Assembly: GCA_949152475.1 (NCBI GenBank)
Contig: OX424566.1
Location: 9,137,177 to 9,201,176 of the forward strand
Length of the DNA stretch: 64,000 nucleotides
Reading direction: 5' to 3'
Origin: Terebella lapidaria
Taxonomy: Eukaryota; Annelida; Polychaeta; Terebellida; Terebellidae
Position numbers and translations under genes: made by a program
Part shown: positions 1-10,560 of the stretch, piece by piece
Layout of the letters: each line of letters opens with the position of its first letter
Position numbering within the stretch: position 1 is the stretch's first letter
Notes under the pieces: model-generated
The model's input: the letters and a program-made list of their open reading frames with translations, nothing else
Told to the model about the DNA's origin: nothing
Databases searched by the model: none

Positions 1-185
1 GTGTAACTCCAGTTAGATTTCATTCCAACTTAGTCTATATTTCTCTTGTTAGTTTAGTATGGTCATCCGTCGCTATATTCTTATATAACTATATGGTCTT
101 TTGCTCTAAACAACTGACGGATGAACATCAGCTCGTTACTTCATACATATCATCACTACATGGCACATCGTTGTATATATTTCAG
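1..185. other. Left edge, no recognised feature
   Basis: AT-rich sequence between the window edge and the first recognisable retroelement sequence. I see no LTR end, repeat or coding signal in it. Confidence 0.5.
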
Positions 186-1480
186 TTATTCGCACGCCTG
201 TAAATAAACATTGAACACCACATCGAGTCGTTCATTCCACCGGCGACAAATACAGAAGTCACAATGCTGTATTCTGTCTGCATTGTTATAGTTTTTCAAC
301 CATCGCAATGAGCTATGGTCCGTCCGAAGTAGGAATGTCCGTCCCGAGAAGTAATGTGTGTAATGCTGAATCATTTCGATTACAGCCAACAGTTCATGGT
401 ATGTAGTGCAGTGATTATCGGAATTTCCTATCAGAATTTCCTTTCCGTTGACACGTTGTGACAACCCTCATCCGATAGCATATCCGCTCGCGTCCGTATC
501 AAGGATGAAATAATTGTCCTCATCCCGGGAGGGATGGGCGAGCTTGGGGGCCTTGAGTAGTGCGTTTTGTACCCTCCTGAAGGCTTTCCGTTGGGGTGAC
601 GCCCAGGTGAAGTGACATTCACCTCTGGTAAGTGCAACAAGAGGTTCTGCAATTTCGGCATAGTCCCCGATGAACCTCCGGTGATGGTTCGCGAACCCCA
701 AGAAGGCTCCAATGTCCGTGATTTCACATGGAGTCGGCCATTCCCTAATAGCCTTGACCTTGTTTGGGTCAACTCTGATACCTTGTCCGCTCACAATAAA
801 TCCAAGACATAGGATTTCTCTTTGGAATAGTTCGCATTTTTGGGGTTGCAGACGTAACCCAGCAGTTTGCATCTGATCCAGGACCGCTTCCAGATTGGCA
901 AGCGCCTGATCAAAAGTACGTCCGTATGCTATCACATGCTATATGCTATAGCACATGCATCTAGTCCATAGATATCCTTGTAGAATTGGTTCCAAGAGAC
1001 GCTCAAAGGTTGCTGGTGCATTACTCAGTCCGAACGGCATAACCTTCAATTGATACAAGCCATTCCTGGTGGCAAAGGCGGTCTTTGGTTGATCGACTGG
1101 GTCTACCTAGACTTCCCAGTATCCGGAGGCAAGATCCAGAGCCGAAAAGTATGTCGCTCCAGCAAGCGCGTCATATATATCCTAAATATTCAGAAGTGGG
1201 TACGAATCTTTCTGTGTGACGTCATTGAGCAGTCTGTAATCAACACAGAATCGTACTTATCCATTATTTTTCCGCACGAGCACTACTTGTGAGCTCCACG
1301 GTCCGATGGCTCAATGCATCCAAGCCGTAACATTTTGTCAACCTCTTCATCAATGATGTGTTGTTAAGCCTGAGGGACACGACTCTGTCGTTGGCGAATC
1401 GGTGCATTTGCTCCCGTATCAATCAGATGCTGTACAACTTGGGTTCATCCCAGCTTGTACCTGTATACTAGGTTAGCACA
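186..1480 (-). pseudogene. A1 reverse transcriptase/RNase H remnant
   Basis: Remnant of the pol region of A1. The RNase H part (186-464) shows the TTYHELLAV and RTDHSSLRWL signatures typical of Ty3/gypsy RNase H. The part at 468-935 holds the end of the palm/thumb and the connection, with FLGFANHHRRFIGDYAEIA and ILDTDASGYAIG. The part at 1050-1480 is RT sequence visible as homology to A2. In an intact relative this enzyme copies the element RNA into DNA inside cytoplasmic particles. The piece is broken and stops before integrase. Confidence 0.85.
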
Positions 1481-1500
1481 TTGACACTGTTGTTCTGGTG

Positions 1501-2330
1501 CTAAATAGCTACGTCTACCATATCACGTAAATACGGCGGCAGATCACCATAGTGATTAATGTTCGTCAGGGGAATATCCAGTTCTTCTCCGGGTTTCGCC
1601 AATGCGCCCACAATGCTGTCCACAGGGCTTGTAATTGCTACAGGGTCCGAACGGGTCAAAGTTACGCGCGTATGCGTGGGGTTCACTACTGTCACTTTGA
1701 CACATTTTTTGTTCAGTGTAGTTAATGTTCGCCCCATTACTAAGTCCATATCCTCTGGAAAGTTCACCATTGGCTGAATGATGCGTGGGGGTTGGCGCAC
1801 TCTGACCTTCGAGGTTGGGACCAGTTCGACCACCGCTTCACTGCGTGGTGGCACAGTGATTGCAAGGCGTACAGCCATACGCACAACGTTCACTTCAAAG
1901 TCCTTGTGCGCGAACAGTATTTCCTTGTTAACTTGTACTTTTCTTTCGCCATAGTTAACCACGGCATGGGTCTGGCGGAAGAAACTCATGCCCAAAATCA
2001 TTTCGTCACAAAATGTCACTATTATTTCCTTAGTTCCGACTTATATCACAAGGTCCAAGGGTCCGTCAATAGGGTTGGAATCTCTGTTGACATCACGGAT
2101 GGTCGCAGTCATAAGGCATAGGGTGTGCTGTACGAGGGGTATGCAATGAAGTACATCTCAGTGCAGCAATGAGATTTGTGCCCCCGAGTCTAGTACTGCT
2201 TTGAAAGTTCATTTACCCATGCGTACCGGCAGTTTCCAACACTCATGAGCAACCCGGCTGTTGTTGATGATGACTGGTTCGTTCGAATCGTCCGGGGAAT
2301 ACTTCAGTGGGAGTGTCAGCGTCGCTGGCT
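1501..2330 (-). pseudogene. A1 protease and protease-RT linker remnant
   Basis: Matches, along most of its length, the protease-linker region of A2 (12814-13750), including the runs GMSFFRQTHAVVNYGE and TVPPRSEAVVELVPTSKVRV. In Ty3/gypsy elements this part holds the aspartic protease that cuts Gag-Pol. Identification rests on the A2 match and on its position between gag and RT. The zinc-knuckle section present in A2 between gag and protease is absent here, so sequence has been lost. Confidence 0.7.
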
Positions 2331-2356
2331 TGGTTTCAGATCCGCACGGAAAGGCA

Positions 2357-2600
2357 TAGATGTCATAGAGATCGGGGTACTGATTGTTGGTGTCATAGAG
2401 ATCGGGGTACCGATGTTCGGTGTCAGAGAGATCGAGCTACCGATGTTTGGTGTCGTAGAGATCGGGGTACTGATGTTCAGTGTCGTTTAGATCAAGGTAC
2501 CGATGTTCGGTGTCGTAGAGATCGGGGTACCGATGTTCAGTGTCGTAGAGATTGGGATACCGATGTTCGATGTCGGCCTGTCGGGCACAGTCAAGGCGAT
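2357..2600 (-). repeat. Minisatellite in A1 gag, ~30-bp unit
   Basis: About eight imperfect units of roughly 30 bp, each containing a version of GTCGTAGAGATCGGGGTACC followed by GATGTTCGGT. On the minus strand the unit encodes an N-I-G-T-P-I-S-T-T-like peptide. A2 gag has about three diverged units at 15,205-15,310, so expansion took place after the copies separated or A2 lost units. Confidence 0.85.
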
Positions 2601-2819
2601 CTCCACTAGGGGAGCGGCAACAGTGGTGGCGGCTGGCGGCCCTGAAGTCGTGGCATGAACCGCTGGTGAGTATCTGACACAACTTGACACAGGCGCAGCC
2701 TGTGGGGCTAGCCCATACAATTGCAGCACCTGCGGTACACCTTCCAAGTGAGGAGGGTACGGCGGCGACAGACCTTGATATCCGGGGCTGTTAGCGAACA
2801 CACTTGGGCATACTGCTAC

Positions 2820-2890
2820 TCTGGGGTATTGGGCTGCTATCCTAGGGTATTGAGCTGCTATCCTAGGGTATGGTTATCCTAGGGTATGGT
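2820..2890 (+). repeat. Short tandem repeat, CTAGGGTATTG motif
   Basis: Four short imperfect units with the core CCTAGGGTAT, spaced about 20 bp apart, next to the two larger minisatellites of A1 gag. Confidence 0.6.
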
Positions 2891-2989
2891 ACGGGAACAC
2901 CGTAATGAGGGCACTACTCCCATGTGAGGTGCAGGTATTCCATTCGTATGCACTGCTACTATGAAATTTGGTACAACTCCGGGATATGG

Positions 2990-3115
2990 CGGTATATATC
3001 CATCAGGAACAACAGTAGAATATCCATCAGGAACAACAGTATGGTATCCATCAGGAACAACAGTATGATATCCATCAGGAACAACAGTAGGGTATTCATC
3101 AGCAACAACAGATCC
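2990..3115 (-). repeat. 24-bp minisatellite encoding VVPDGYHT
   Basis: Five consecutive 24-bp units built on TATCCATCAGGAACAACAGT. Read on the minus strand they give the octapeptide VVPDGYHT with small variations (VVPDGYST, VVADEYPT). The period is a multiple of three, so the frame is kept through the array. It lies in the gag-side region of A1. A2 has no visible counterpart. Confidence 0.9.
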
Positions 3116-3236
3116 AGCTTGATCTGCGGGCTCGACAGGGAGCTTGGGTCTGACGATGGTCACTGGCGGTGGCTGACACTCGTCGCGTGTGGGAGCGCTC
3201 GTGTCGGAGATCAGGACGCTGATGTTGTGTGGTCGC

Positions 3237-4472
3237 TATTGCACTAGTAAATGATACTATAATTAGATTGCAAGCCGGACTTGATGTACTTGGTGATTTC
3301 TGTAGTATGTATGGTTTACGTGTCAATGAAATGAAAACGAAAGTCATGGTATTTCGTAATGGTGGTACAATCCGGCGCAATGAAAAGGTATTTTATAACA
3401 ATAAGCAGCTAGAGGCTGTGTCATATTATAAATATCTAGGTATAACGTTTTCTACTAGGCTAAGCTGGACTCCCGCAATAAAGGCACTTTGTTTACAGGC
3501 ACAGCCAGCTTTATTTAAGATAAATAATATATTTCGTAAATGTGGTGACCTCCCAGTACATATCGCTTTTGAGCTGTTTGACAAACTTGTAGTGCCAATA
3601 TTATTATATGGATGTGAAGTCTGGGGTTGTGAGTATCGAGATCAGGTAGAACAGGTTCACAGAAAATTCTGTAAAATGTTGTTGGGTGTGTCCACGAATA
3701 CCTCAAATGTTAGTGTGTTAGGTGAGCTAGGAAGAATACCACTTTATGTGAAATATACCACGCGTTGTATAAAATTTTGGTTGAAAATAGTTAATTCAGA
3801 AGGTTACCTGAAGTCAAGTTATAACATGTTGAAACTATTAGATGACAGTGGAAAATTGAACTGGGTTAGTTATGTTAAAAATATACTTTTATCAAACGGT
3901 TTCGGTTATGTATGGATAGCACAAGGAGTTGCGAGTATTGGTTGTTTTATCTGCACTTTTACACAACGAATAATTGATGCGTCACATCAAAATTGGTTTG
4001 AAAATATGAAATCTAATAATATGTATTGTTCATATAAGTGTACATTACAACCAGAAATTTATTTAGAATATGTAACTGTGAAGCGCCACAGACTGGCGTT
4101 AGCACTTTTACGTACAGGAAATAACAGATTAGCTGTAAATATGGAAGGTCAAATACAAACAGATACGGATAAATTATGTAAGTACTGTATAAGCAATAAT
4201 TCACTGAAAACTGAAGATGAATATCATTTCGTTATCGAATGCCCTTTATATCATGATTTGCGAAGTACCTATATTCATGATTTATGTTGTAACACATGGT
4301 TTTTCAAAAATTAATGAATTGTAAAGATGTCGACAAAGTTAAATCTTTTGCAGCCTTTGTGTATCATGCATTCAATCTGCACAGTTTGACCACTTGATTT
4401 TGTGTTACTTGTCCTTGTAAATATGTCTTCTATTGGGCCTGTGGCCTACAAAGCTGAATAAACCATTCATAC
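3237..4472 (+). mobile_element. 5'-truncated LINE inserted in A1
   Basis: Plus-strand non-LTR retrotransposon fragment inserted antisense into A1 gag. The 7-bp sequence TGGTCGC lies at both sides (3230-3236 and 4473-4479), which fits a short target-site duplication. The body opens inside the RT gene, just past the catalytic YADD position, runs through the RT thumb and a C-terminal zinc knuckle, then a 155-bp 3' UTR ending TGGCCTACAAAGCTGAATAAA. An AATAAA sits at 4457-4462; there is no poly(A) tail. 5' truncation is the usual outcome of target-primed reverse transcription. I cannot fix the clade; the thumb and zinc-knuckle style suggest an I/Nimb-like or Tx1-like group. Confidence 0.85.
3238..4314 (+). 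CDS. LINE reverse transcriptase, C-terminal fragment
   Basis: Open frame of about 358 codons with no internal stop. It starts at I-A-L-V-N-D-T, the sequence that directly follows the YADD motif in LINE reverse transcriptases, so catalytic motif C itself is lost at the 5' truncation. Next come GLRVNEMKTKVMVF and YKYLGITFSTRLSW, the conserved thumb entry, then LLYGCEVWGCE, typical of animal LINEs. Near the C terminus is a knuckle C-x2-C-x12-H-x4-C (CKYC...H....C). It cannot be active without the palm. The in-frame codons upstream of 3238 belong to the target site, so there is no genuine start. The open frame over 1 kb suggests a fairly recent insertion. Confidence 0.85.
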   Translation: MALVNDTIIRLQAGLDVLGDFCSMYGLRVNEMKTKVMVFRNGGTIRRNEKVFYNNKQLEAVSYYKYLGITFSTRLSWTPAIKALCLQAQPALFKINNIFRKCGDLPVHIAFELFDKLVVPILLYGCEVWGCEYRDQVEQVHRKFCKMLLGVSTNTSNVSVLGELGRIPLYVKYTTRCIKFWLKIVNSEGYLKSSYNMLKLLDDSGKLNWVSYVKNILLSNGFGYVWIAQGVASIGCFICTFTQRIIDASHQNWFENMKSNNMYCSYKCTLQPEIYLEYVTVKRHRLALALLRTGNNRLAVNMEGQIQTDTDKLCKYCISNNSLKTEDEYHFVIECPLYHDLRSTYIHDLCCNTWFFKN

Positions 4473-5330
4473 TGGTCGCCATGGCGGGTATTTCACTGGT
4501 CCGCGAGGGTCAGCTGCGGTGAAGATCGGTCGCATGCAGGTCAAGTCTGCAGCAGGCGCTGGAGTGCTTTCTGTAGCGGGACGTCTCCGGCTCGGCTGGA
4601 ACCCTCCGGGCATGGCCTCCGGTTACAATCGGGTCAGTTGGCATTCTCGACTGGACTGGCAGATGACGCTCATGATGCGTCAGGTTGGCCGTCAAGGGTC
4701 GTGACGCCAGGTGGTCGCGGCTTGGTCGGAACTCGTCAACACTGTCCGAATCGTCCAACCACCGACAGATTCGAGAATGACTGGGCGGTTGCGTCACCAT
4801 AGAGGTATTAATGTTCACTGGTGTGCGCTCACCGCTGTGACAGAGTGTCGGTATCTGGTGTCTGTCTTATAGGCACAGAGTTCGCTCGTCTCCGATCGTC
4901 AGCTTGCAAGCGGGACGGTCCGGTGGGTGATGTCCAATACAACCTGGCATGGGCATCCAGGATTTCCCCTATCGTGTGGCCGGGCGATGACGGATCTTCA
5001 TCTAACAGTTCGTTTACATATTCTTCATCAGCGAAAAGGTTCGGTCCGTAATCTTCTTCTGACAATGATGAACTGGTACGATCATAATATTCCGATATTT
5101 GGTAAAGTTCGTCTGGCCGTTGTACGTGTGACAAAGTTAAAGCTACCGATGAGTGTGTCACTCATTGCTACCGATCGGGGTCACGACGGTTGTTGGCTTA
5201 GCGGGACCGGTTTAGTGTTCACTCCATCTGTCGTCCATGGCTCCTCACGGGAAATCGGCTGGCCATAAGTTTTCACTTGTGTATCCGGCATTGGCGTTAA
5301 ACAGTTTCTGAACCGAGACTGGCTTTCGAT

Positions 5331-5349
5331 ATCCTGGTCACTGGCGCCA
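5331..5349 (-). other. A1 primer-binding-site-like sequence
   Basis: On the minus strand TGGCGCCAGTGACCAGGAT begins one base after the LTR end. A primer-binding site begins TGG, complementary to the CCA end of a tRNA. I do not recognise the tRNA. A2 has the same sequence (15637-15655) and C a close variant (48472-48489). Confidence 0.65.
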
Positions 5350-5779
5350 ATGTTACGAAATCGGAGGATTTATCAGGGTCCAATCAGCCCTATCTCTTCG
5401 TATAGTGTCCGTAAGTGTTGTGCTTTAAATATCACACACCAGTCCGAGTTCAATTTATCCAAGTTTATTGGGATGAATAGTTTGATGACACGATCTCTGT
5501 CGCATGCACTACTCCTCGATATAGTCCGATTAATAGTCCGACAAGATCAGCAATATATCACAGTTAATTTATCCTAGTTTCTTCAGTATTTCAGTGACAC
5601 GTCTTTACTCTTAGAATCTCTCAAACTCGACTCCGAAAAGCGTGGGGATTTTTCCATGCGGTGTCTGGTTCTTCCCGCGTCGTGGAACAAGAGTTCATGT
5701 GATTTGTTGAATATGATGTAATGTCTGTGTGGGCGTGGTTAGGTGTCTGGAAATGTTGCGATTGGTGGTGTGTTCTGTG

Positions 5780-5787
5780 TGACGTCA
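5780..5787. promoter_or_regulatory. CRE palindrome TGACGTCA in A1 LTR
   Basis: Perfect TGACGTCA, the consensus site for CREB/ATF/CREM factors. The same site is at the equivalent place in the A2 LTR (16094-16101) and its duplicate (19155-19162). Function is inferred from the motif alone. Confidence 0.5.
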
Positions 5788-5861
5788 TTTTTGGAGTTGT
5801 TTACATGTGGTGCGGTGGCTTGGACGGTGTGTGCCAGTTCTCGTGAATATAAAGTCATGTG

Positions 5862-6338
5862 AACACTCTATTATTTTAAAGTGGATTTATTTTATAGATG
5901 GATCCGCATATACAAAATGTGCAGATCACAAAATGTGTCTTTATCCGGTTCAGACTTGACTGCTGCAAGCCACGCCATAATAACACGGACCAGGCTCTGT
6001 GCCAAGTGTGCCATGTGTCTAGAACCCATGCCGTAACATTACGGCCCAGGCTGTCTGCTAGGACTGACTGCTGCTCAGAGCCAACGACGTAATGATATGA
6101 TCCAGAAGGTAACCCTAACTTGGCTGTTTTCTAGAACCCACACCATAATAATTATTATGGCCCAGGCTATATGGCGTTCTAGACACATGGCACACTTGGC
6201 ACAGAGCCTGGTCCGTATTATTACGGCGTGGCTTGCAGCAGTCAATTCTGAACCAGATAAGGCACTTTTTGTGATCTGTACATTTTTTACATGCGGATCC
6301 ATCTATATTATAAATCCACTTTAAAATAATAGAGTGTT
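5862..6338. mobile_element. Fold-back MITE inside the A1 LTR
   Basis: A 477-bp non-autonomous DNA element. Its ends are perfect inverted repeats starting AACACTCTATTATTTT and continuing to about 28 bp. The inverted arms extend to about 175 bp each with high similarity, so most of the element could fold into one hairpin. It is flanked by TGTG at 5858-5861 and 6339-6342, and the A2 LTR shows the empty site with one TGTG. A 4-bp duplication is known from a few superfamilies such as Sola and Chapaev; the superfamily here is not established. It has no coding capacity. The small mirror-image reading frames on its two strands only reflect the inverted arms. Confidence 0.9.
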
Positions 6339-6408
6339 TGTGATGAATCTGTGCCGTGTATGTCGAGTGGGCGATGTGTAAGGGAGGGTTTCGGGCCGAT
6401 AACTGTCA

Positions 6409-7848
6409 TAAATATTCTTTATAAGGTGTTGGCGATATTGATACGTTCATATATATATTTAAACAGAGACGTGTGAACTTTTGTATTTGCATGTTGGCAA
6501 GAGGCCTTTAATGAATAAAATATGTTCAACACATGTACAACATATTAATGTCATTCTCATACAAATAAATAGTGATAAACAAGAGGATTGAGATTCTAAA
6601 CTTTCTAAATGCTGGTTGAGCAGTAATATGATCAGTAAATTACAGGTGGATATTATGTAACGGTAGGGCATTATTTCTATCTAGTCTTGCTATGTCACTG
6701 TAAGTTTTTCTGTTGTCCTTATAAAATTCGTATTGTATTGTGATTAATCGATGTATTGTGCTGAAATCCCTTCATATCATACACTCTGAAAGTTATGGTT
6801 CATGAACCCTCGATGTGTTACCGTTATTCAGGTGATATCGCAATATGGTATATATATATAAATATATATATATAATACCGCAGAATGACAGCAGTGTGGC
6901 TAATCTGTGTCATCGAACGTAATATCTCCTGATTGTACATAAAAATTAAGTGTTTGTGGGACCAAAGCCCACCCTCTTATCATGATATTGTTTGTCGATT
7001 GTTTGACAGGTTCAAACACATTTCTCCATTGATAACCAAAGAAAAGCAGATATGATACAGACTCCCCACATTGATTTTGGATGAATTGATGAACAATTTC
7101 ATGCAACAAGTCTGGGATGTACGTGTCGTGTATACTGTATGCTGACACCCCATTGGGTGTGTCAACACAAACAATAATATCTATCTATTTTCTGGAACTC
7201 AAGCGCAGCATTTCATACCTCGGTAAGTATGTCATTTGAATCGAAACTCATTGTCGATGGTAGCAAGGGAATTGAGATATTTCTGTGTGTCACCTTCGAA
7301 AACCACAAGGAAATCATGATAACGACTATTGGCAACTATTATTGCCATTACAAGATATGAATGTTGATTTTTTGCTATGAGTTCATTATCTAACAGCGAA
7401 ACGATCAAATCTCATTGTCTCAATATGGCTGATAGTGACTTCTCATTTGATCAAAATGTGACTCTACTTTAATATTCTCAAACATTATAGTGTTATTACA
7501 GTTTCATGGGGAGACCTTGCCAATGTTCGGAACTTAATAATAACAATATTGCATATTATCACGTCACGAGCGTACGATTAGTTAAGTACTTACATGAAAA
7601 CAATACGATTCTCCTCAGGCGACATTGTCTCCTAGGGGGACATTTCGACATGTTCACCTCCAAACCTGTCACCATTTATTTTAGTATACCGAATGTTACT
7701 CATGAATGTCAGAATCATTGAACCCCGGCAGTAAATATTTCGTCGAAGCGGACAACATTGCGACCATTGTTGACCGCTGTCACATGTTGACCAGCATGGT
7801 GGGCTTCAAGGGGAACATTGCAATATATCTTATCACTGGTTTACACGA
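6409..7848. other. AT-rich non-coding sequence
   Basis: No coding homology seen. An AT microsatellite (TATATA runs) lies at about 6848-6875. Short open frames here lack recognisable motifs. Confidence 0.6.
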
Positions 7849-8040
7849 TCAAACTACTTCAAACTTCAAACATCAAAGTGAGTTTGATGTAGCTTGATGT
7901 GGGTGTTTACATCATCAAACTCGTGACGTCAAACTACTTCAAACTACATCGAACTCTTTCAAACTCCAATCTATATGATAAAACATTCAACCTCTTCAAA
8001 CTTCTTCAAACTCCATTAAACTACATCAAAATGATCATTT
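7849..8040. repeat. Irregular CAAACT-rich repeat
   Basis: CAAACT or TCAAACT recurs about fifteen times at irregular spacing, mostly as CTTCAAACT or CATCAAACT. The reverse form GAGTTTGATG also appears near 7880, so the block contains small inverted repeats. No clear unit length. Confidence 0.7.
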
Positions 8041-9180
8041 GACGTTAATATCTGATGCTCCTTTGTTGTCTGTCAGATTTTGATTGGAAGCTTACGGACA
8101 TCCCCCTGTTCGATAACCTCGATGGCTACACACTCGCCGTTGATTATGACGGGTGCTGGTGAAGGTACGGGAGTGTCTGATTCGTCATCGACGACAATAG
8201 GGCTCTCAGCTCGAGCCGGTGAAAGTTCGCCTTCTTTCACGTCCTTAGACGACATGCCCAGCCACAGTGACACTGACGTGTGTCACGGAAGCATCCAGGC
8301 ACAAGTCCGACAACACCCTAGTCCGGCTTAGTTCGGGTAATATCTGTCAGCAACAACTGAATACTCCGTCCGCTACCACAGATTGTTACTCCAAATTCCG
8401 ATCAAAAGTTTGTGACAAACTTCTTATCCCGACAGGAACTTATTCCACAGTCCGTACACAGTCCGTCTATATCACAAACGTATGAACTTTGCTTAAATAT
8501 CCGCTCTGAATATTTCTTGCAACAGTCAAGTTAATTCCGCTCTATTATCCACAGATAGGTGTTATCTGCTCGGTGGTCAGCAGGCAAGTGACCCACTTCC
8601 CAAAAACTTTCCACTAAGTCTGCACTGTACACACAAAGATGCTGACAGAATCACTTCTCAGAATCCCCGGGCGGGGGGTGCGCTCTATTATCTATATACG
8701 TCTTTTCGTTTCATGCAATTGTCTCTGCCTGTGTATGCGGGAGGCGGACTCGTCGCCTAGGAAACGCTGTACATCAAAGGCTGGCGTTTCGCGCCAACAG
8801 TCAAGGCGGTGGATTGACATACACACCGTTCTGATTCCCGTAAGTCCGACTACGGCTCCTGGATTTCACTATCCAATCATATCACAAGCTGATCTGGCGT
8901 ACATTCAGAGTTACAGCACTTTTCATGTGCTCCCAATCACTATTGTTTTTACGCAGGAAAGTTTTGTGGCGGTGCCGATCACGGCTTCTGTGTCTACTTG
9001 TATTACATGCAGTCCGTGTGAACTCTTCACATTAATTCCGTTCCTTATCTTCATGATCTAACACACAATAAACAGTTAATTGAATTGCGTTAGCAGACGA
9101 TTCAGTTCATTGAATGTAGTAGTATGAATACTAGGCTCACAGGGGTCTCAACAGTCCGTTCATTATCATCAGTCTCTAGG
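8041..9180 (-). mobile_element. Possible LTR-element remnant
   Basis: Doubtful. The stretch has the GTCCG-rich composition of the A elements. A minus-strand open frame at 8073-8273 contains the acidic run PIVVDDESDTPVP. A TGTTACTCCAAATTCCGA sequence near 8389 resembles the TGTTACGAAATCGG start of the A LTR, and a TATA-like TATATAG lies on the minus strand near 8690. It could be the gag/LTR end of a related element. No RT or integrase is visible. Confidence 0.3.
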
Positions 9181-9248
9181 GTCGAGAAACGCAGTTATTG
9201 CTGTGAGGGGTGAGGGTGGTGATCTGGGTCGGCCCTACCGAGGCGCGT

Positions 9249-9335
9249 TGATAGTGGTTTTACAATGAGAGTGTTTGACAGATCGCGCTTTGGGTGTGGA
9301 AAGGTGGGTTCAGAGACGAAATCTGCTGTATGTTA
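9249..9335 (+). repeat. 86-bp segment also found inside A2
   Basis: The run from GCGTTGATAGTGG to AATCTGCTGTAT recurs almost unchanged at about 11853-11940, where it lies between two repeated RT segments of A2. It lies just outside the recognisable 3' end of A2, so it may be A2 3' sequence or a neighbour caught in a rearrangement. Confidence 0.8.
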
Positions 9336-9639
9336 CGTAGGGCGAGTAGAGGCCCAATCCCGGTGCTTGCTCCGATAACGGCTCTCCTTTCACCTCGTCA
9401 GCGACAAAGTGATCTTACTCTCGGCAGGGCTGTTCGGCTGACACATGGGTGTAATTACATGATTATGAATTTTCTAGGTAGTGCGCCACAGTGCGCGAGA
9501 CAACACACATGAATGATATGGTGATATATATATGAATGCATTATACCACATTATACGACCACTATCATAACCATGCTCATTCCACGACATCATGTCAATA
9601 AAATATATGAAAAAGGTGCCTCACTGACATCACTGACAT

Positions 9640-10560
9640 CATATTTTCCATGAGCGTCATATCCCAATTTTTGACGGGTCGCGGCTTTCTGCAGATGGTC
9701 TTGTGCGAACCCGTGTGCAGTTCTGATGGCAGTTCGTAAGTATTCAACACACTCTGGTCCACATGGAGGTAGCGGCTCCGGGTCACGCATTGGAAATACC
9801 AAGTCCACTGGCAAATTACATTCATGTCTGTACTCCATCAGGTGTGGAGTACACCCAGTAGATGAGTGAACCGAGGTGCGATATGCCATCAACATATATG
9901 GTAAGTGTAAGTCCCAATCATTTCCACGACCACCGACAAATGCGCTTAGCATATTCAGTAGAGTTCGACTGAATCGTTCACCCTGACCATCGCTTTGTGG
10001 TCAGTAGGGCGTAGTCCATATTTTCTTGGCGCCTAGCAAGCGTACGACATTCCGAAACAGTGAGGATTCGAATTCAGTCCCTTGGTCACTGTGAATGGCT
10101 TTCGGCACTCCGTGGTACACAATCCACCGATTTACCAAAACGTCAGCTACATTCCTAGCCGTGTGGCGTCGGAGCGGAAATGCGTCCGTGTACTTGGAGA
10201 AATAGTCCGAAATCACAAGGATATACCTATTTGTCTGACAATGTCAGCAGTAGAATAGTCCGATAACAACTGTTGACCACTGATTGTAGTATCCAATGTA
10301 CGCACATGAGCCGCTTGGCGTATGGAGAGCATTTGAGAAGAGACCGGTGATGTTATTGAATCACTGTTCAGGAGGTCTCTCTCAGGTGCGGCCAGAGCAA
10401 CCGTGATTCGCCAAACCGGAAGTTCGCCTGAGCTCGTTGCCGGGTCCGTGAGATGCACAATGAGTCGTCCGGGACAATCCGAATGTTTACAACTATGACA
10501 CCGTGAAAGTCCATCAGCATTTCCATGGAGCTTCCCGGGGCGGTGTTCAATGCGGAAGTC
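9640..10560 (-). pseudogene. A2 integrase remnant
   Basis: Minus-strand integrase core sequence. ISDYFSKYTDAFPLRRH and HSDQGTEFESSLF contain the first two acidic residues of the retroviral-type DDE catalytic core (the D of ISDYF and of HSDQG). Further on NLPVDLVFP and GYDAHGKYD match C integrase (NLPVDIMYP, AYDGHAKAR). Integrase inserts the DNA copy into the host chromosome. This copy is incomplete and broken. Confidence 0.85.

Larger units (their letters stand above)
2340..5290 (-). pseudogene. A1 gag region remnant, split by a LINE
   Basis: Gag-side sequence of A1, interrupted by the LINE at 3237-4472. The amino-terminal side (4829-5161) has the DELY motif region seen in A2 gag near 15,430. 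The part next to the LINE carries two coding minisatellites: about 30-bp units giving an NIGTPISTT-like peptide (2357-2600) and 24-bp units giving VVPDGYHT (2990-3115). The first repeat type is also present, with fewer units, in A2 gag. Gag normally forms the particle shell. This copy is broken. Confidence 0.6.
186..6408 (-). mobile_element. Ty3/gypsy LTR element A1, broken fossil
   Basis: Minus-strand Ty3/gypsy (Metaviridae) fossil. Reading along its own sense strand (high to low coordinates) it has a 5' LTR, a primer-binding-site-like sequence, a gag region with two peptide-coding minisatellites, a protease region, reverse transcriptase and part of RNase H. Integrase and the 3' LTR are not in the window. 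It shares long stretches with A2 (9590-16232), so the two are copies of one family. Two other elements sit inside it: a 5'-truncated LINE (3237-4472) in gag and a fold-back MITE (5862-6338) in the LTR. It is broken in many places (my impression is about ten) plus large internal losses; the nested inserts make it clearly older than C. Confidence 0.9.
5351..6408 (-). repeat. A1 5' LTR, containing a MITE
   Basis: Starts on the plus strand TGTTACGAAATCGG and ends near AACTGTCA, so it has TG...CA ends. It aligns with the A2 LTR (15657-16232) for its full length apart from the 477-bp MITE at 5862-6338 and its duplicated TGTG. Without the insert it is about 580 bp. A perfect CRE palindrome is at 5780-5787. 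Confidence 0.85.

Noticed and set aside
2307-2609. Plus-strand HRDRGTDVRC repeat frame
   Set aside because: Antisense reading of the gag minisatellite of A1.
2990-3115. CRISPR-like 24-bp repeats
   Set aside because: Units are contiguous, without spacers, and encode a peptide in frame.
5898-6324. Two mirror-image small proteins starting MDPH
   Set aside because: Produced by the inverted arms of the MITE, not genes.
8639-9061. 140-codon plus-strand frame
   Set aside because: Lies in a probable LTR-like remnant; no conserved motif.
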